Assembly (NCBI GenBank): GCA_051306415.1
Contig: JBPPNE010000007.1
Location: forward strand, 1 to 10,475
Origin: CBDDRG01 sp051306415
GTDB taxonomy: Bacteria; Pseudomonadota; Gammaproteobacteria; Pseudomonadales; Porticoccaceae
Length of the DNA stretch: 10,475 nucleotides
Direction: 5' to 3'
Made by a program: the position numbers and the translations under genes. Below the pieces are notes generated by a model, which was not told the DNA's origin, did not search any database, and saw only the letters and a program-made list of their open reading frames with translations. Below are positions 1 through 7,993 of the stretch, piece by piece (position 1 is the stretch's first letter; every line of letters begins with the position of its first letter).

Positions 1-666
1 ACCAAGGATATCGTTCTCGATATTCCGTCGCAGGAGGTGATCACCGTCGACAACGTGGTCATCGTCGCCAACGCGGTCGCCTACATCAACATTCTGTCGC
101 CGGAAAAGGCCGTCTACGGCGTTGAAGACTACGAGCTCGCGATTCGCACCCTGGTGCAGACGTCCCTGCGCTCCATCGTCGGCGAACTGGCGCTCGACCA
201 GGCGCTGTCCTCTCGCGACCAGATCAAGGCCAAGCTGAAAGCGGCGATTTCCGACGATATTGCCGATTGGGGTATCACCCTGAAGACGGTTGAGATTCAG
301 GACATCAACCCGTCGGCGACGATGCAGAAAGCCATGGAAGAACAGGCGGCCGCGGAGCGTTTGCGCCGCGCCACGGTCACGCGCGCGGAAGGCGACAAAA
401 CGGCCGCGATCCTGCAAGCCGACGGCCGCCTGGAAGCGTCTCGCCGCGACGCCGAAGCCAAGGTCGTCATTGCCGAGGGCACTCGCGAGGCAATCGAAAA
501 GGTCACCGCGGCCATTGGCCAGAACGATTTGCCGGTCATGTATCTGCTCGGTGAGCGCTATGTGGATTCGATCAAGGCGGTGGCGGAATCCGGCAATGCC
601 AAGATCGTGATCCTGCCCGCCGACATTCCCGCCGCGGTGCGCGGCATCATGGGCTGGCAGAAATAG
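1..666 (+). CDS. Stomatin-like SPFH/band 7 protein (paraslipin type), 5' end missing
   Basis: The reading frame is open from base 1, so the gene starts upstream; 221 C-terminal residues are visible, ending at TAG 664-666. The visible part is the second half of an SPFH (stomatin/prohibitin/flotillin/HflK) domain. It contains the typical run with LRSIVGELALDQALSSRDQI and the 'WGITLKTVEIQDI' strand. A charged, Ala/Glu/Arg-rich coiled coil follows (about visible residues 110-165, with EEQAAAERLRRA), then a short hydrophobic C-terminal tail. This is the arrangement of paraslipins/QmcA-like proteins. Family members are anchored in the inner membrane by an N-terminal segment (not in this window), form large oligomeric rings, and are often linked to an NfeD partner and membrane protease or quality-control functions. 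No NfeD gene lies downstream; it could lie upstream. The GTG at 37-39 is internal, not the true start. Confidence 0.9.
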   Translation, partial: TKDIVLDIPSQEVITVDNVVIVANAVAYINILSPEKAVYGVEDYELAIRTLVQTSLRSIVGELALDQALSSRDQIKAKLKAAISDDIADWGITLKTVEIQDINPSATMQKAMEEQAAAERLRRATVTRAEGDKTAAILQADGRLEASRRDAEAKVVIAEGTREAIEKVTAAIGQNDLPVMYLLGERYVDSIKAVAESGNAKIVILPADIPAAVRGIMGWQK

Positions 667-681
667 AAGCGCGAGCCCGAC

Positions 682-695
682 GCGGCAAACGCCGC
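682..695. terminator. Possible weak shared terminator hairpin between convergent genes
   Basis: A perfect 5-bp stem GCGGC/GCCGC (682-686 and 691-695) with loop AAAC lies in the 70-bp gap between the SPFH gene (+) and the response regulator (-), which converge here. It has no good U-tract on either side, so intrinsic termination is uncertain. It is the only compact hairpin I see in the gap. Confidence 0.25.
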
Positions 696-736
696 CGTTG
701 TTGGCGAGAGTCGATCCGGTGCGCGATCAGAGGAGC

Positions 737-1312
737 TCAGGTTTTTACCGGCCGCTTGCCGAGCTTGCGCTGCAAGGTGCGCCGGTGCATGCCGAGCGCG
801 CGGGCGGTGGCCGATATATTGCCGTCGTTTTCCTTCAGCACCCGCTGGATGTGCTCCCATTCGAGGCGATTGACCGATGGCGGCGTCGATGCGATATCCA
901 GTGTCGGGCTGTTCGGCGTGGTGGCAAAGGCGGCGATGATCTCATCGATACCGGCGGGCTTGCACAGGTAGTTGGTGGCGCCCAATTTGATCGCGTCCAC
1001 CGTTGTCGAAATGCTCGAATAGCCGGTCAGCATGACGATCAGAATGTGCGGATCGAGCGCGCGCAGCTGGCCGATCAAATGCAGTCCGGAGCTATGTTCG
1101 AGTTTCAGATCGACAATGGCCCGCGCCGGGCGATGCGCGCGACACAGCGCGATGGCGGCGGTGGCGTCTTGGGCGGTGTAAACGCGATGGCCGCGCCGCC
1201 GCAGCGTGCGCGACAGCACATCCCGAAAGGCGTCGTCGTCATCGACCACGAGATAGGCCGGTATGGCGGTGGGCTCGTCTGATCGGGTTGCGCTATCGCC
1301 GTGCTCGTTCAT
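737..1312 (-). CDS. RegA/PrrA/RoxR-type response regulator
   Basis: This 191-aa protein has a receiver domain (about residues 18-130) and a C-terminal Fis-type helix-turn-helix. Visible key residues are the acidic pocket DDDD at 24-27, phospho-acceptor D68 in AIVDLKLE, T96 in MLTGYSS and K118 in CKPAG. The linker carries four prolines (133, 136, 144, 145), resembling the proline hinge described for RegA. The HTH reads WEHIQRVLKENDGNISATAR followed by a MHRRTLQR recognition-helix region, close to the very conserved RegA/PrrA/ActR/RoxR DNA-binding end. The ATG (1310-1312) overlaps the kinase stop (TGA 1309-1311) as ATGA, and an AAGGTGG ribosome site (1317-1323) lies 4 nt upstream inside the kinase gene. 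The two are therefore probably translationally coupled. In the family, phosphorylation by the partner kinase controls respiration, carbon, nitrogen or photosynthesis genes. The targets here are unknown. Confidence 0.92.
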   Translation of the reverse strand: MNEHGDSATRSDEPTAIPAYLVVDDDDAFRDVLSRTLRRRGHRVYTAQDATAAIALCRAHRPARAIVDLKLEHSSGLHLIGQLRALDPHILIVMLTGYSSISTTVDAIKLGATNYLCKPAGIDEIIAAFATTPNSPTLDIASTPPSVNRLEWEHIQRVLKENDGNISATARALGMHRRTLQRKLGKRPVKT

Positions 1313-2628
1313 GGCACCACCTTGAGTGGTAGCCAGACCGATGTCAGCGTGCCGCCGCCATCGGCGTTGGCGAGGGTCACCCGTCCGCCGTGGCGATTCA
1401 ATGTGGAGTGGGACAAAAAGAGCCCGAGGCCGAGGCCATCGGGCTTGCCGCTCGTGATCGGCTGGCCGAGCTTTTCCACCAGACTGCCATCGACGCCAGG
1501 GCCGTGATCGCGGATGACAAACCGCATCAACTCCCGATCCCAGCGAATATCGATCTCGATGCGCTGGGGGCTGGCGTCGGCGGCGTTGTTGAGCAGATTG
1601 TGCAGGGACTGCGCCAGTGCCGGATGGAAGAGCGCCGTAATCGCGGGACTTGCGCCGTCGATGGTGACCGTGGCATCGACATCCGGGCGGATCACCCGCC
1701 AGCGCTTGATCAAATCGCGCACATAGTCGGTCACCGGCTGTGGCGGCTGCTCCCGATTGATGATGCCGCCGGCCTGTACCAGCGTGCGCAGGGTCTCGCG
1801 GCAGCGTTCGATCTGCCGTTCGAGGGTGCCGATATCCTCCGCGATAGCGGCGGGCAGCGGCTCTGCCGCCAGATTGTCGATCAGCAGCTTCATCGTGTTC
1901 AGCGGTGTGCCGAGTTCGTGGGCGGCGCCCGCAGCCAGCGTCGCGATGCCGAGCAATTGCTCGTCCTGTAGTTGCTCCTCGCGCCGCGCGGTGAGCTCCT
2001 GTTCCTGCCGGCGGAGAGCCGCGGCCATCTTCACCACGAAATAGGTGATCAGGCCGGCACTGATGACAAAGTTCAGCCACATGCCGAGGACGTGGCCATT
2101 GATCGCCGCTTCGCCGAGGTGCGGAGCTACATGGTGCGGGGCGAGCAGCAGCAGCGGCCGATAGAAAAAGATCAGCAGGCTGTAGCTCGCGAGCGCGAGT
2201 CCGGCGACCGCCCAGACATAGCGTGCCGGTAGCGTGGCGGCGGCGATGCTGACCGGCACCAGATAGTACGACACGAAGGGATTGGTCGCCCCACCACTGA
2301 AATACAGCAGCGTCGTCAACCCGCCGATATCGAACAGCAGGTGGCCGAAGAACTCCAGCTCGGTGATTGGCCGCGGTCGGAAGCTGCGCCAATGGGTCAG
2401 CACATTGAGTGCGGCAAACACGCCGGTCAGCGCGACGATGGTTGGCAACGGCAGCTCGGGCGGTGCCAGCCTGGCGAAGAACGCCAGCGCCAGCACCTGT
2501 CCGCCGAGCGCGATGTAGCGGATCGCGGTCAGGCGACGCAGGTTTTCGCGGGCGGCGGAATGGCCGATGGTGGCTGAGGTCATGCGCGGGTCCGGGGCCT
2601 GGGCGGTGGCAACCCAATCTTGCATCAT
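1309..2628 (-). CDS. RegB/PrrB/RoxS-type redox sensor histidine kinase
   Basis: From the ATG at 2628 the protein has 439 residues. Six membrane segments fall at about 35-54, 61-78, 93-110, 117-133, 137-160 and 182-201, then a cytoplasmic HisKA and HATPase core. The heptapeptide GGATNPF (112-118), between segments 3 and 4, matches the GGxxNPF ubiquinone-binding motif described for RegB. The H-box is GAAHELGTPLN with phospho-His H237. C276 (IERCRETL), 39 residues later, is where RegB carries its redox-active cysteine. The N-box is LHNLLNNAADAS (342-353), G1 is DHGPGV (374-379) and G2 is GLGLGL (398-403). It likely autophosphorylates according to quinone and redox state and signals to the regulator encoded directly after it. 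The start is uncertain: GTG 2694, ATG 2625 and ATG 2583 are also in frame and none has a clear ribosome site. The 2583 start (424 aa) leaves a short N-terminus before the first membrane segment, as is common in the family. Confidence 0.9.
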   Translation of the reverse strand: MMQDWVATAQAPDPRMTSATIGHSAARENLRRLTAIRYIALGGQVLALAFFARLAPPELPLPTIVALTGVFAALNVLTHWRSFRPRPITELEFFGHLLFDIGGLTTLLYFSGGATNPFVSYYLVPVSIAAATLPARYVWAVAGLALASYSLLIFFYRPLLLLAPHHVAPHLGEAAINGHVLGMWLNFVISAGLITYFVVKMAAALRRQEQELTARREEQLQDEQLLGIATLAAGAAHELGTPLNTMKLLIDNLAAEPLPAAIAEDIGTLERQIERCRETLRTLVQAGGIINREQPPQPVTDYVRDLIKRWRVIRPDVDATVTIDGASPAITALFHPALAQSLHNLLNNAADASPQRIEIDIRWDRELMRFVIRDHGPGVDGSLVEKLGQPITSGKPDGLGLGLFLSHSTLNRHGGRVTLANADGGGTLTSVWLPLKVVP

Positions 2629-2716
2629 AGTTCGGGGCTGCGGCGGGGTGGCTGTGGCGAATTGTCGCACCTGCCAGCGGATTGTGCCCACCACGGACAG
2701 GGCGCTGGCCGATGGC

Positions 2717-2722
2717 TATACT
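2717..2722 (+). promoter_or_regulatory. Candidate -10 box for prfC
   Basis: TATACT lies 33 nt upstream of the prfC ATG, in the divergent kinase/prfC gap. No convincing -35 box sits 16-18 bp upstream (the sequence there is CGGACA), so this is a weak call based on the -10 alone. Confidence 0.3.
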
Positions 2723-2755
2723 ACGCGCCCTCGTTTTATCGATGCCATTCGTACC

Positions 2756-4336
<1,581 letters not shown>

Positions 4337-4406
4337 CACCGCTGTCGCCTGCTCGCCGCTCCGGTGTGCTTTCGAAACATGCAGCAGCGCGTCTTTAATG
4401 CTTAAA

Positions 4407-4412
4407 TATAAT
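4407..4412 (+). promoter_or_regulatory. Consensus -10-like TATAAT abutting the VOC start codon
   Basis: A perfect TATAAT lies one base before the ATG at 4414. A transcript started from it would begin about 7 nt downstream, inside the coding sequence, so it does not fit a normal promoter for this start. A weaker pair (TTCGAA 4371-4376, TTTAAT 4394-4399, 17-bp spacer) would give an almost leaderless mRNA, which fits the absence of a ribosome site. Both are tentative. Confidence 0.2.
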
Positions 4413-4413
4413 C

Positions 4414-4851
4414 ATGGTCAGCACTCCGCGCATTACCCATATAGCGCTCCATGTCGCCGATCTCGACGCCTGCGTGGCGTTCTATCAGCGCTATTGCGGC
4501 ATGGTGATTGTCCACGCCCGTGAAGTCGGCGAGCAGCGTATTTTGTGGCTGGCGGAGCCCGGGCGGGAAACCGATTTCATTTTCGTGATGATGAACGGTG
4601 GCGACAATCTGCACCTGGGCGAGCGCGACTATCGCCACTTCGGCTTTGCGCTTGCCAATCGCGACGCGGTCGATGCCATCGCCGAGGCCGGTCGCCGCGA
4701 AGGCTGTCTGGTGTGGCAGCCGCGGGACGAGCCTTTTCCGGTGGGCTATTACTGCGGCCTGCGCGATCCCAACGGCAACTATGTGGAATTTAGCTATGGC
4801 CAACCCCTCGGGCCCGGCGCGCCTGCGCTGACGCCGGCCGCTGACGTATAA
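4414..4851 (+). CDS. VOC-superfamily (glyoxalase/dioxygenase-fold) protein
   Basis: This 145-aa single-module protein has the vicinal oxygen chelate fold of two paired beta-alpha-beta-beta-beta units. The N-terminus RITHIALHVADLDACVAFYQ is a typical first unit. Likely metal ligands are H9 in THIALHV, H75 in RHFGFAL and E125 in GNYVEFSYGQ, near the family's DPNGNYVEF signature (118-126). Members include glyoxalase I, extradiol dioxygenases and resistance proteins. The sequence alone does not identify the substrate, so no specific reaction is assigned. The ATG is preceded by AT-rich DNA with no Shine-Dalgarno, and no other in-frame start fits better. It ends 8 nt before the MFS transporter, so the two may be co-transcribed and functionally related, for example handling and exporting the same compound. 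Confidence 0.88.
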   Translation: MVSTPRITHIALHVADLDACVAFYQRYCGMVIVHAREVGEQRILWLAEPGRETDFIFVMMNGGDNLHLGERDYRHFGFALANRDAVDAIAEAGRREGCLVWQPRDEPFPVGYYCGLRDPNGNYVEFSYGQPLGPGAPALTPAADV

Positions 4852-4859
4852 CGCGGCCA

Positions 4860-6062
4860 GTGAGTCCACCGACCCCAAGCCACCGCGCGCCCCTGCGCGC
4901 ATTGCCAACGGGCGTGTGGGCGCTCGGGTTTGTGTCGCTATTCATGGACATCTCGTCGGAGATGATCCACAGCCTGCTGCCGATTTTCATGGCCACGGTG
5001 CTGGGCGCGAGCATGGTGACCATCGGCATTATCGAAGGGCTCGCCGAGGCGCTGGTGGCCGTGGTCAAGGTGTTTTCCGGTGTGGTCAGCGATTACTTCG
5101 GCCGCCGCAAGTGGCTGCTGGTGCTGGGTTATGGGCTGGCGGCGCTGACCAAGCCGGTGTTTCCGCTCGCGGATTCGATCGGCTGGGTATTCGGCGCGCG
5201 CCTGGTTGATCGCGTCGGCAAGGGCATCCGCGGTGCGCCTCGCGATGGGCTGATCGCCGACATCGTGGCGCCGCCGTTGCGCGGCGCCGCCTACGGCCTG
5301 CGCCAGGCGCTGGATACGGTCGGCGCCTTTGCCGGTCCCGTGCTGGCGGTCGCGCTGATGATGCTGTTCGCCAGCGATATCAAGGCGGTGTTCTGGGTCG
5401 CCACGATTCCGGCGTTCATCGCCGTCGTGGTGCTGGTGGTGGCGGTGCGGGAACCCGAAGTCATCGGCGAGCGCGGCAGCGAACCCGCACGCTTGCGCAT
5501 CGGCTCCATTTTGCGGTTGCCGTTGCGCTACTGGCTGGTGCTGGCGCTGGGCGCGGTCTTCAGTCTGGCCCGCTTCAGCGAGGCCTTCCTACTGTTGCGC
5601 GCGCAGAGCCTCGGCCTGGCCGTGGGCCTGGTGCCGCTGGTGCTGGTCGCGATGAACCTGGTCTACGCCGCCGTATCCTATCCCGCCGGACGCGCCGCCG
5701 ACCGCTATGGCAGCCGCTACTTCCTCCTCGCCGGGCTCGCCGCGCTGATCATCGCCGACGGCTTGCTGGCGTTTGCATCGACGCCGTGGACAGTGTTTGC
5801 CGGCGCCATGCTTTGGGGGCTACATCTCGGTCTGACCCAGGGACTGTTTGCGAAGCTGGTGGCCGACGCCGCGCCTGCCGCCCAACGCGGCACGGCATTT
5901 GGCGTGTTCAACCTCGCCAGTGCCGGGGCGCTATTGCTCGCCAGTGTCGTTGCCGGTGCGCTCTGGGATCAGCTCGGGGCTGCCGCGACCTTCATTGCCG
6001 GCGGCGGTTTTGCTACGCTGGCGGCAGTCGGCGTCCTGGTTTACTCGCGCCGGCGAGCCTGA
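4860..6062 (+). CDS. Major facilitator superfamily transporter
   Basis: This 400-aa inner-membrane protein has about 11-12 hydrophobic segments and two halves joined around residues 198-215 (REPEVIGERGSEPARLR). The MFS motif-A equivalent SDYFGRRK (77-84) lies in the loop between segments 2 and 3. A second conserved stretch, GKGIRGAPRDGLIAD (120-134), is typical of a proteobacterial MFS group of unassigned substrate. A related GRAADRYGSRY loop in the second half (from about residue 278) mirrors motif A. It is probably a proton-coupled exporter, but direction and substrate are inferred. The start is the GTG at 4860, 8 nt after the VOC stop. No clear ribosome site is seen, so translation may rely on coupling to the upstream gene. 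The length is normal for the family and there are no disruptions. Confidence 0.9.
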   Translation: MSPPTPSHRAPLRALPTGVWALGFVSLFMDISSEMIHSLLPIFMATVLGASMVTIGIIEGLAEALVAVVKVFSGVVSDYFGRRKWLLVLGYGLAALTKPVFPLADSIGWVFGARLVDRVGKGIRGAPRDGLIADIVAPPLRGAAYGLRQALDTVGAFAGPVLAVALMMLFASDIKAVFWVATIPAFIAVVVLVVAVREPEVIGERGSEPARLRIGSILRLPLRYWLVLALGAVFSLARFSEAFLLLRAQSLGLAVGLVPLVLVAMNLVYAAVSYPAGRAADRYGSRYFLLAGLAALIIADGLLAFASTPWTVFAGAMLWGLHLGLTQGLFAKLVADAAPAAQRGTAFGVFNLASAGALLLASVVAGALWDQLGAAATFIAGGGFATLAAVGVLVYSRRRA

Positions 6063-6117
6063 CATAAGGTAATGACCCATAAATCGGGCGAATCCTGGAA
6101 CCGGCGAGGATACGATA

Positions 6118-6549
6118 ATGAAACTGCCCCTGAGTGGCGGCTGTCTGTGCGGCCAGGTGCGCTACGAAATCACCGCCGAGCCCTTCGGTCAAGGCAACTG
6201 CCACTGTCGCGCCTGTCAGCGGGCCACCGGTGGCGCCTTCGTCGGCGCCCTGCTGGTGCCGACCGCGGCGTTCAGGGTATCCGGCGAATACCGCGAATAC
6301 GCGGTGACCGCCGACAGCGGCAACGAAGTCCACCGCGGTTTTTGCCCCACCTGCGGCACCACGCTGTTTGCCCGCACCCCCCGCATTCCGACCATGCGCC
6401 CGGTGTTTGCGGCAACCCTCGACGAGCCGGATCGGTTCAAGCCGCAGGCCGATTTCTGGGTCAACCACACCCAGCCCTGGGTGCCCATGGACCCCACACT
6501 ACCAAAGTTCAAGCGCGATCCGCCGGGGGCGATGGCGGGCAAGAAATAG
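6118..6549 (+). CDS. GFA/CENP-V family zinc protein
   Basis: This 143-aa protein belongs to the family named for glutathione-dependent formaldehyde-activating enzyme. The full cysteine set is present: C9 and C11 (GGCLCG), C28, C30 and C33 (CHCRAC), and C76 and C79 (CPTCG). These bind one structural and one second zinc in the Mss4-like fold. The GGCLCGQVRYE start and NCHCRACQRATGGAF block are canonical. The family name comes from a Paracoccus enzyme, but most homologues have no proven activity, so 'formaldehyde-activating' should not be taken as shown. A ribosome site GAGGA (6106-6110) lies 7 nt before the ATG and fixes the start. It lies 55 nt after the MFS stop and could be the last gene of the same transcript. 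A MITE-like element begins 2 nt after its stop codon. Confidence 0.93.
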   Translation: MKLPLSGGCLCGQVRYEITAEPFGQGNCHCRACQRATGGAFVGALLVPTAAFRVSGEYREYAVTADSGNEVHRGFCPTCGTTLFARTPRIPTMRPVFAATLDEPDRFKPQADFWVNHTQPWVPMDPTLPKFKRDPPGAMAGKK

Positions 6550-6555
6550 CCATAA

Positions 6556-6706
6556 GGGCACTTCTATAAATTACTGGGAGCCCTTCGACCCTTCGACAGG
6601 CTCAGGACTCACCACGAACGAAATCAACCATTTAGCCATTCGCCCTGAGCCTGTCGAAGGGTCGAAGGGCCGCACCATGAACAGAATCGAGTTAATAGAA
6701 GTGCCC
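6556..6706. mobile_element. MITE-like non-autonomous element with internal REP-type inverted pair
   Basis: This 151-bp element is bounded by perfect 12-bp terminal inverted repeats, GGGCACTTCTAT (6556-6567) and ATAGAAGTGCCC (6695-6706). It is flanked on both sides by ATAA (6552-6555 and 6707-6710), consistent with a 4-bp target-site duplication. It has no coding capacity for a transposase, so it would need one supplied in trans. Inside is a longer inverted pair (listed separately). It landed 2-6 nt after the GFA stop codon and left the gene intact. The terminal repeats and duplication are directly visible; mobility and the transposase family are inferred. Confidence 0.7.
6580..6670. repeat. 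27-bp perfect inverted repeat of REP-type sequence
   Basis: Arms at 6580-6606 and 6644-6670 are exact reverse complements, with a 37-nt loop. Each arm contains CCCTTCGACAGGCTCAGG, preceded by a second CCCTTCGA, so the stem has an internal partial tandem. The core, with the following GGGCGAA (visible on the minus strand at the right arm), is the type of sequence found dispersed in many GC-rich proteobacterial genomes as intergenic repeats. In RNA it would form a very stable hairpin just after the GFA gene and might act as a 3' stabiliser or terminator. Confidence 0.85.
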
Positions 6707-6710
6707 ATAA

Positions 6711-6990
6711 CTACTCAGTAGTCAGAAAGTAGGTCTACAGGGGGAGGGCCGGTAAACGTCGAAAAATACCCGCGACAGAGTCCGAAAGTAGCCTGTATTT
6801 CTGATTACTGTGTAAAAGCACGGATCGTCTCAACTACGGCGGCGGCTTCGGGCTCTGTTAGGTTTAACAGGGAACCGGCGCGACACCATCGCCGTGACAG
6901 GTGTCGCTGTAGCCAGTACTCGAACAACAACGGTTAGTGCTTATCCGTACATCCCTGCGACAGCCACAGAACAACAAAGAGGGTGCCACC
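6711..6990. other. Non-coding stretch between the MITE and the MBL gene, with an imperfect inverted repeat
   Basis: No convincing gene is seen. CAGTAGTCAGAAA (6716-6728) and TTTCTGATTACTG (6798-6810) are inverted repeats with 12 of 13 matches. TACAGG (6736-6741) and CCTGTA (6792-6797) extend the stem after a 7-nt bulge. Two smaller dyads follow: CTGTTA/TAACAG (6855-6860 and 6865-6870) and CGACACC/GGTGTCG (6881-6887 and 6900-6906). These could be operator or RNA structures upstream of the MBL gene or remnants of another small element. I could not identify a clear promoter. Confidence 0.4.
6976..6983 (+). promoter_or_regulatory. Ribosome binding site deciding the MBL start
   Basis: AAAGAGGG lies 7 nt upstream of the ATG at 6991. 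It supports that start over the in-frame GTG at 6937, which has no such site and would add 18 residues before the conserved N-terminus. Confidence 0.7.
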
Positions 6991-7869
6991 ATGGCCCAGA
7001 ATCGCCCGGCAATTCAGCACTTCCAGATTGGCGATATCCAGGTTGCCAAGGTCATCGATGCGCTGGAATCCTTCAGCCCCAAGGTGCTCTACGTCGACAA
7101 GGATCGCAGTGCCTTCGATCCCCATCTCGACTGGCTGCAGCCGCACTTTGTCGACGCCAATCGCGGCATGCTGCTCAGCATCCACACCTTTGTAGTGAAA
7201 ACCCGCCACCACATTGTGCTGGTGGATACCTGCGTCGGCAATCACAAGCAGGGCTCCGGTTTTCCGCAGTGGAATGGTCGCAACGGCAACTATCTGGCGG
7301 AGCTCGCGGCGGCGGGTTGCGCGCCGGAAGACGTCGATTACGTGTTCTGCACCCATATGCATGTCGATCATACGGGCTGGAACACGCGTCTGCGCGACGG
7401 CCGCTGGGTGCCCACGTTCCCGCGCGCCAAATACCTCTTCAACCGCCGCGAGTGGGAGACCTGGAAGGAGGCCAAGGGCGATCACGACCGCGCGGTGCTC
7501 GCGCAAAATATCCTGCCGATCATCGAGGCGGGCCAGGTGCAGTGGGTGGATAACGTCTGGCAGATCGACGACCAGATCTGGCTGCTGCCGACCCCCGGCC
7601 ACACGCCCGGGCACTGTAGCGTTGCGCTGGGGATGGGCGCGACGGCGAAGGCGGTAATCACCGGCGACATGATGATTCACCCGGTGCAGATTGCCGAACC
7701 CCAGTGGCAGCAGAGCGCCGACCACGACAAGGCGCTGGCGGTGGCCACCCGCAGCCGCTTTGTCGACGATCACTGCGATCGCGACGTGATGATTCTGGGC
7801 ACCCACTTCAATACCCCGACCGGGGTCTTTATCGTGGATCGCGGCGGTCAGCGGCGGATTCGGTTTTAG
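6991..7869 (+). CDS. MBL-fold metallo-hydrolase (lactonase/hydrolase-like)
   Basis: This 292-aa metallo-beta-lactamase-fold protein has all the di-metal ligands. THMHVDH (121-127) gives H122, H124, D126 and H127. H208 comes from TPGHTPGH (201-208), D226 from ITGDMM, and the final H272 from GTHF. The spacing and the TPGHTPGH motif are shared by AHL lactonases, methyl-parathion-hydrolase-like enzymes and many uncharacterised hydrolases. The protein is somewhat longer than AiiA-type lactonases. There is no signal peptide, so it is probably cytoplasmic. Substrate cannot be assigned; a lactone or ester is a reasonable guess. It is a single-gene unit with a hairpin after its stop and 441 non-coding bases before it. 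No key residue is missing. Confidence 0.92.
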   Translation: MAQNRPAIQHFQIGDIQVAKVIDALESFSPKVLYVDKDRSAFDPHLDWLQPHFVDANRGMLLSIHTFVVKTRHHIVLVDTCVGNHKQGSGFPQWNGRNGNYLAELAAAGCAPEDVDYVFCTHMHVDHTGWNTRLRDGRWVPTFPRAKYLFNRREWETWKEAKGDHDRAVLAQNILPIIEAGQVQWVDNVWQIDDQIWLLPTPGHTPGHCSVALGMGATAKAVITGDMMIHPVQIAEPQWQQSADHDKALAVATRSRFVDDHCDRDVMILGTHFNTPTGVFIVDRGGQRRIRF

Positions 7870-7880
7870 CCGCGCTGCCG

Positions 7881-7898
7881 AGCACCCAGTTTGGTGCT
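7881..7898 (+). terminator. Candidate terminator after the MBL gene
   Basis: AGCACC (7881-7886) and GGTGCT (7893-7898) form a perfect 6-bp stem with a 6-nt loop, 12 nt after the TAG. A G-run and then a T-rich stretch (CCTTCGTTCGTTGTTGT) follow. The tract is not a clean U-run, so confidence is moderate. Confidence 0.4.
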
Positions 7899-7948
7899 GG
7901 GGGCCTTCGTTCGTTGTTGTGCGGATCTGTTGGCGCGCGGCCACTGTC

Positions 7949-7973
7949 ATCAATCATTGCTATCATCATTGAT
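7949..7973 (+). promoter_or_regulatory. Candidate extended -10 promoter with a flanking dyad
   Basis: TGCTATCAT (7958-7966) fits an extended -10 element (TGn plus TATCAT). It is framed by the inverted half-sites ATCAAT (7949-7954) and ATTGAT (7968-7973), which could be an operator overlapping the promoter. It lies 27 nt upstream of the ATG at 7994. No good -35 box is visible at the usual distance. It would drive the broken hydrolase gene. Confidence 0.35.
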
Positions 7974-7993
7974 ACCTTGATCGAGGGAGTTAC

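Noticed and set aside
2567..2755. 63-residue N-terminal extension of prfC from GTG 2567
   Set aside because: No family counterpart; it overlaps the divergent kinase gene, and the normal RF3 start is at 2756.
6580..6670. CRISPR-like repeats around the MITE
   Set aside because: There are only two repeat copies and they are inverted, not direct; no spacers or cas genes.
6934..7953. 339-codon ORF antisense to the MBL gene
   Set aside because: No recognisable domain; the sense strand has a complete metal-binding set and a ribosome site.
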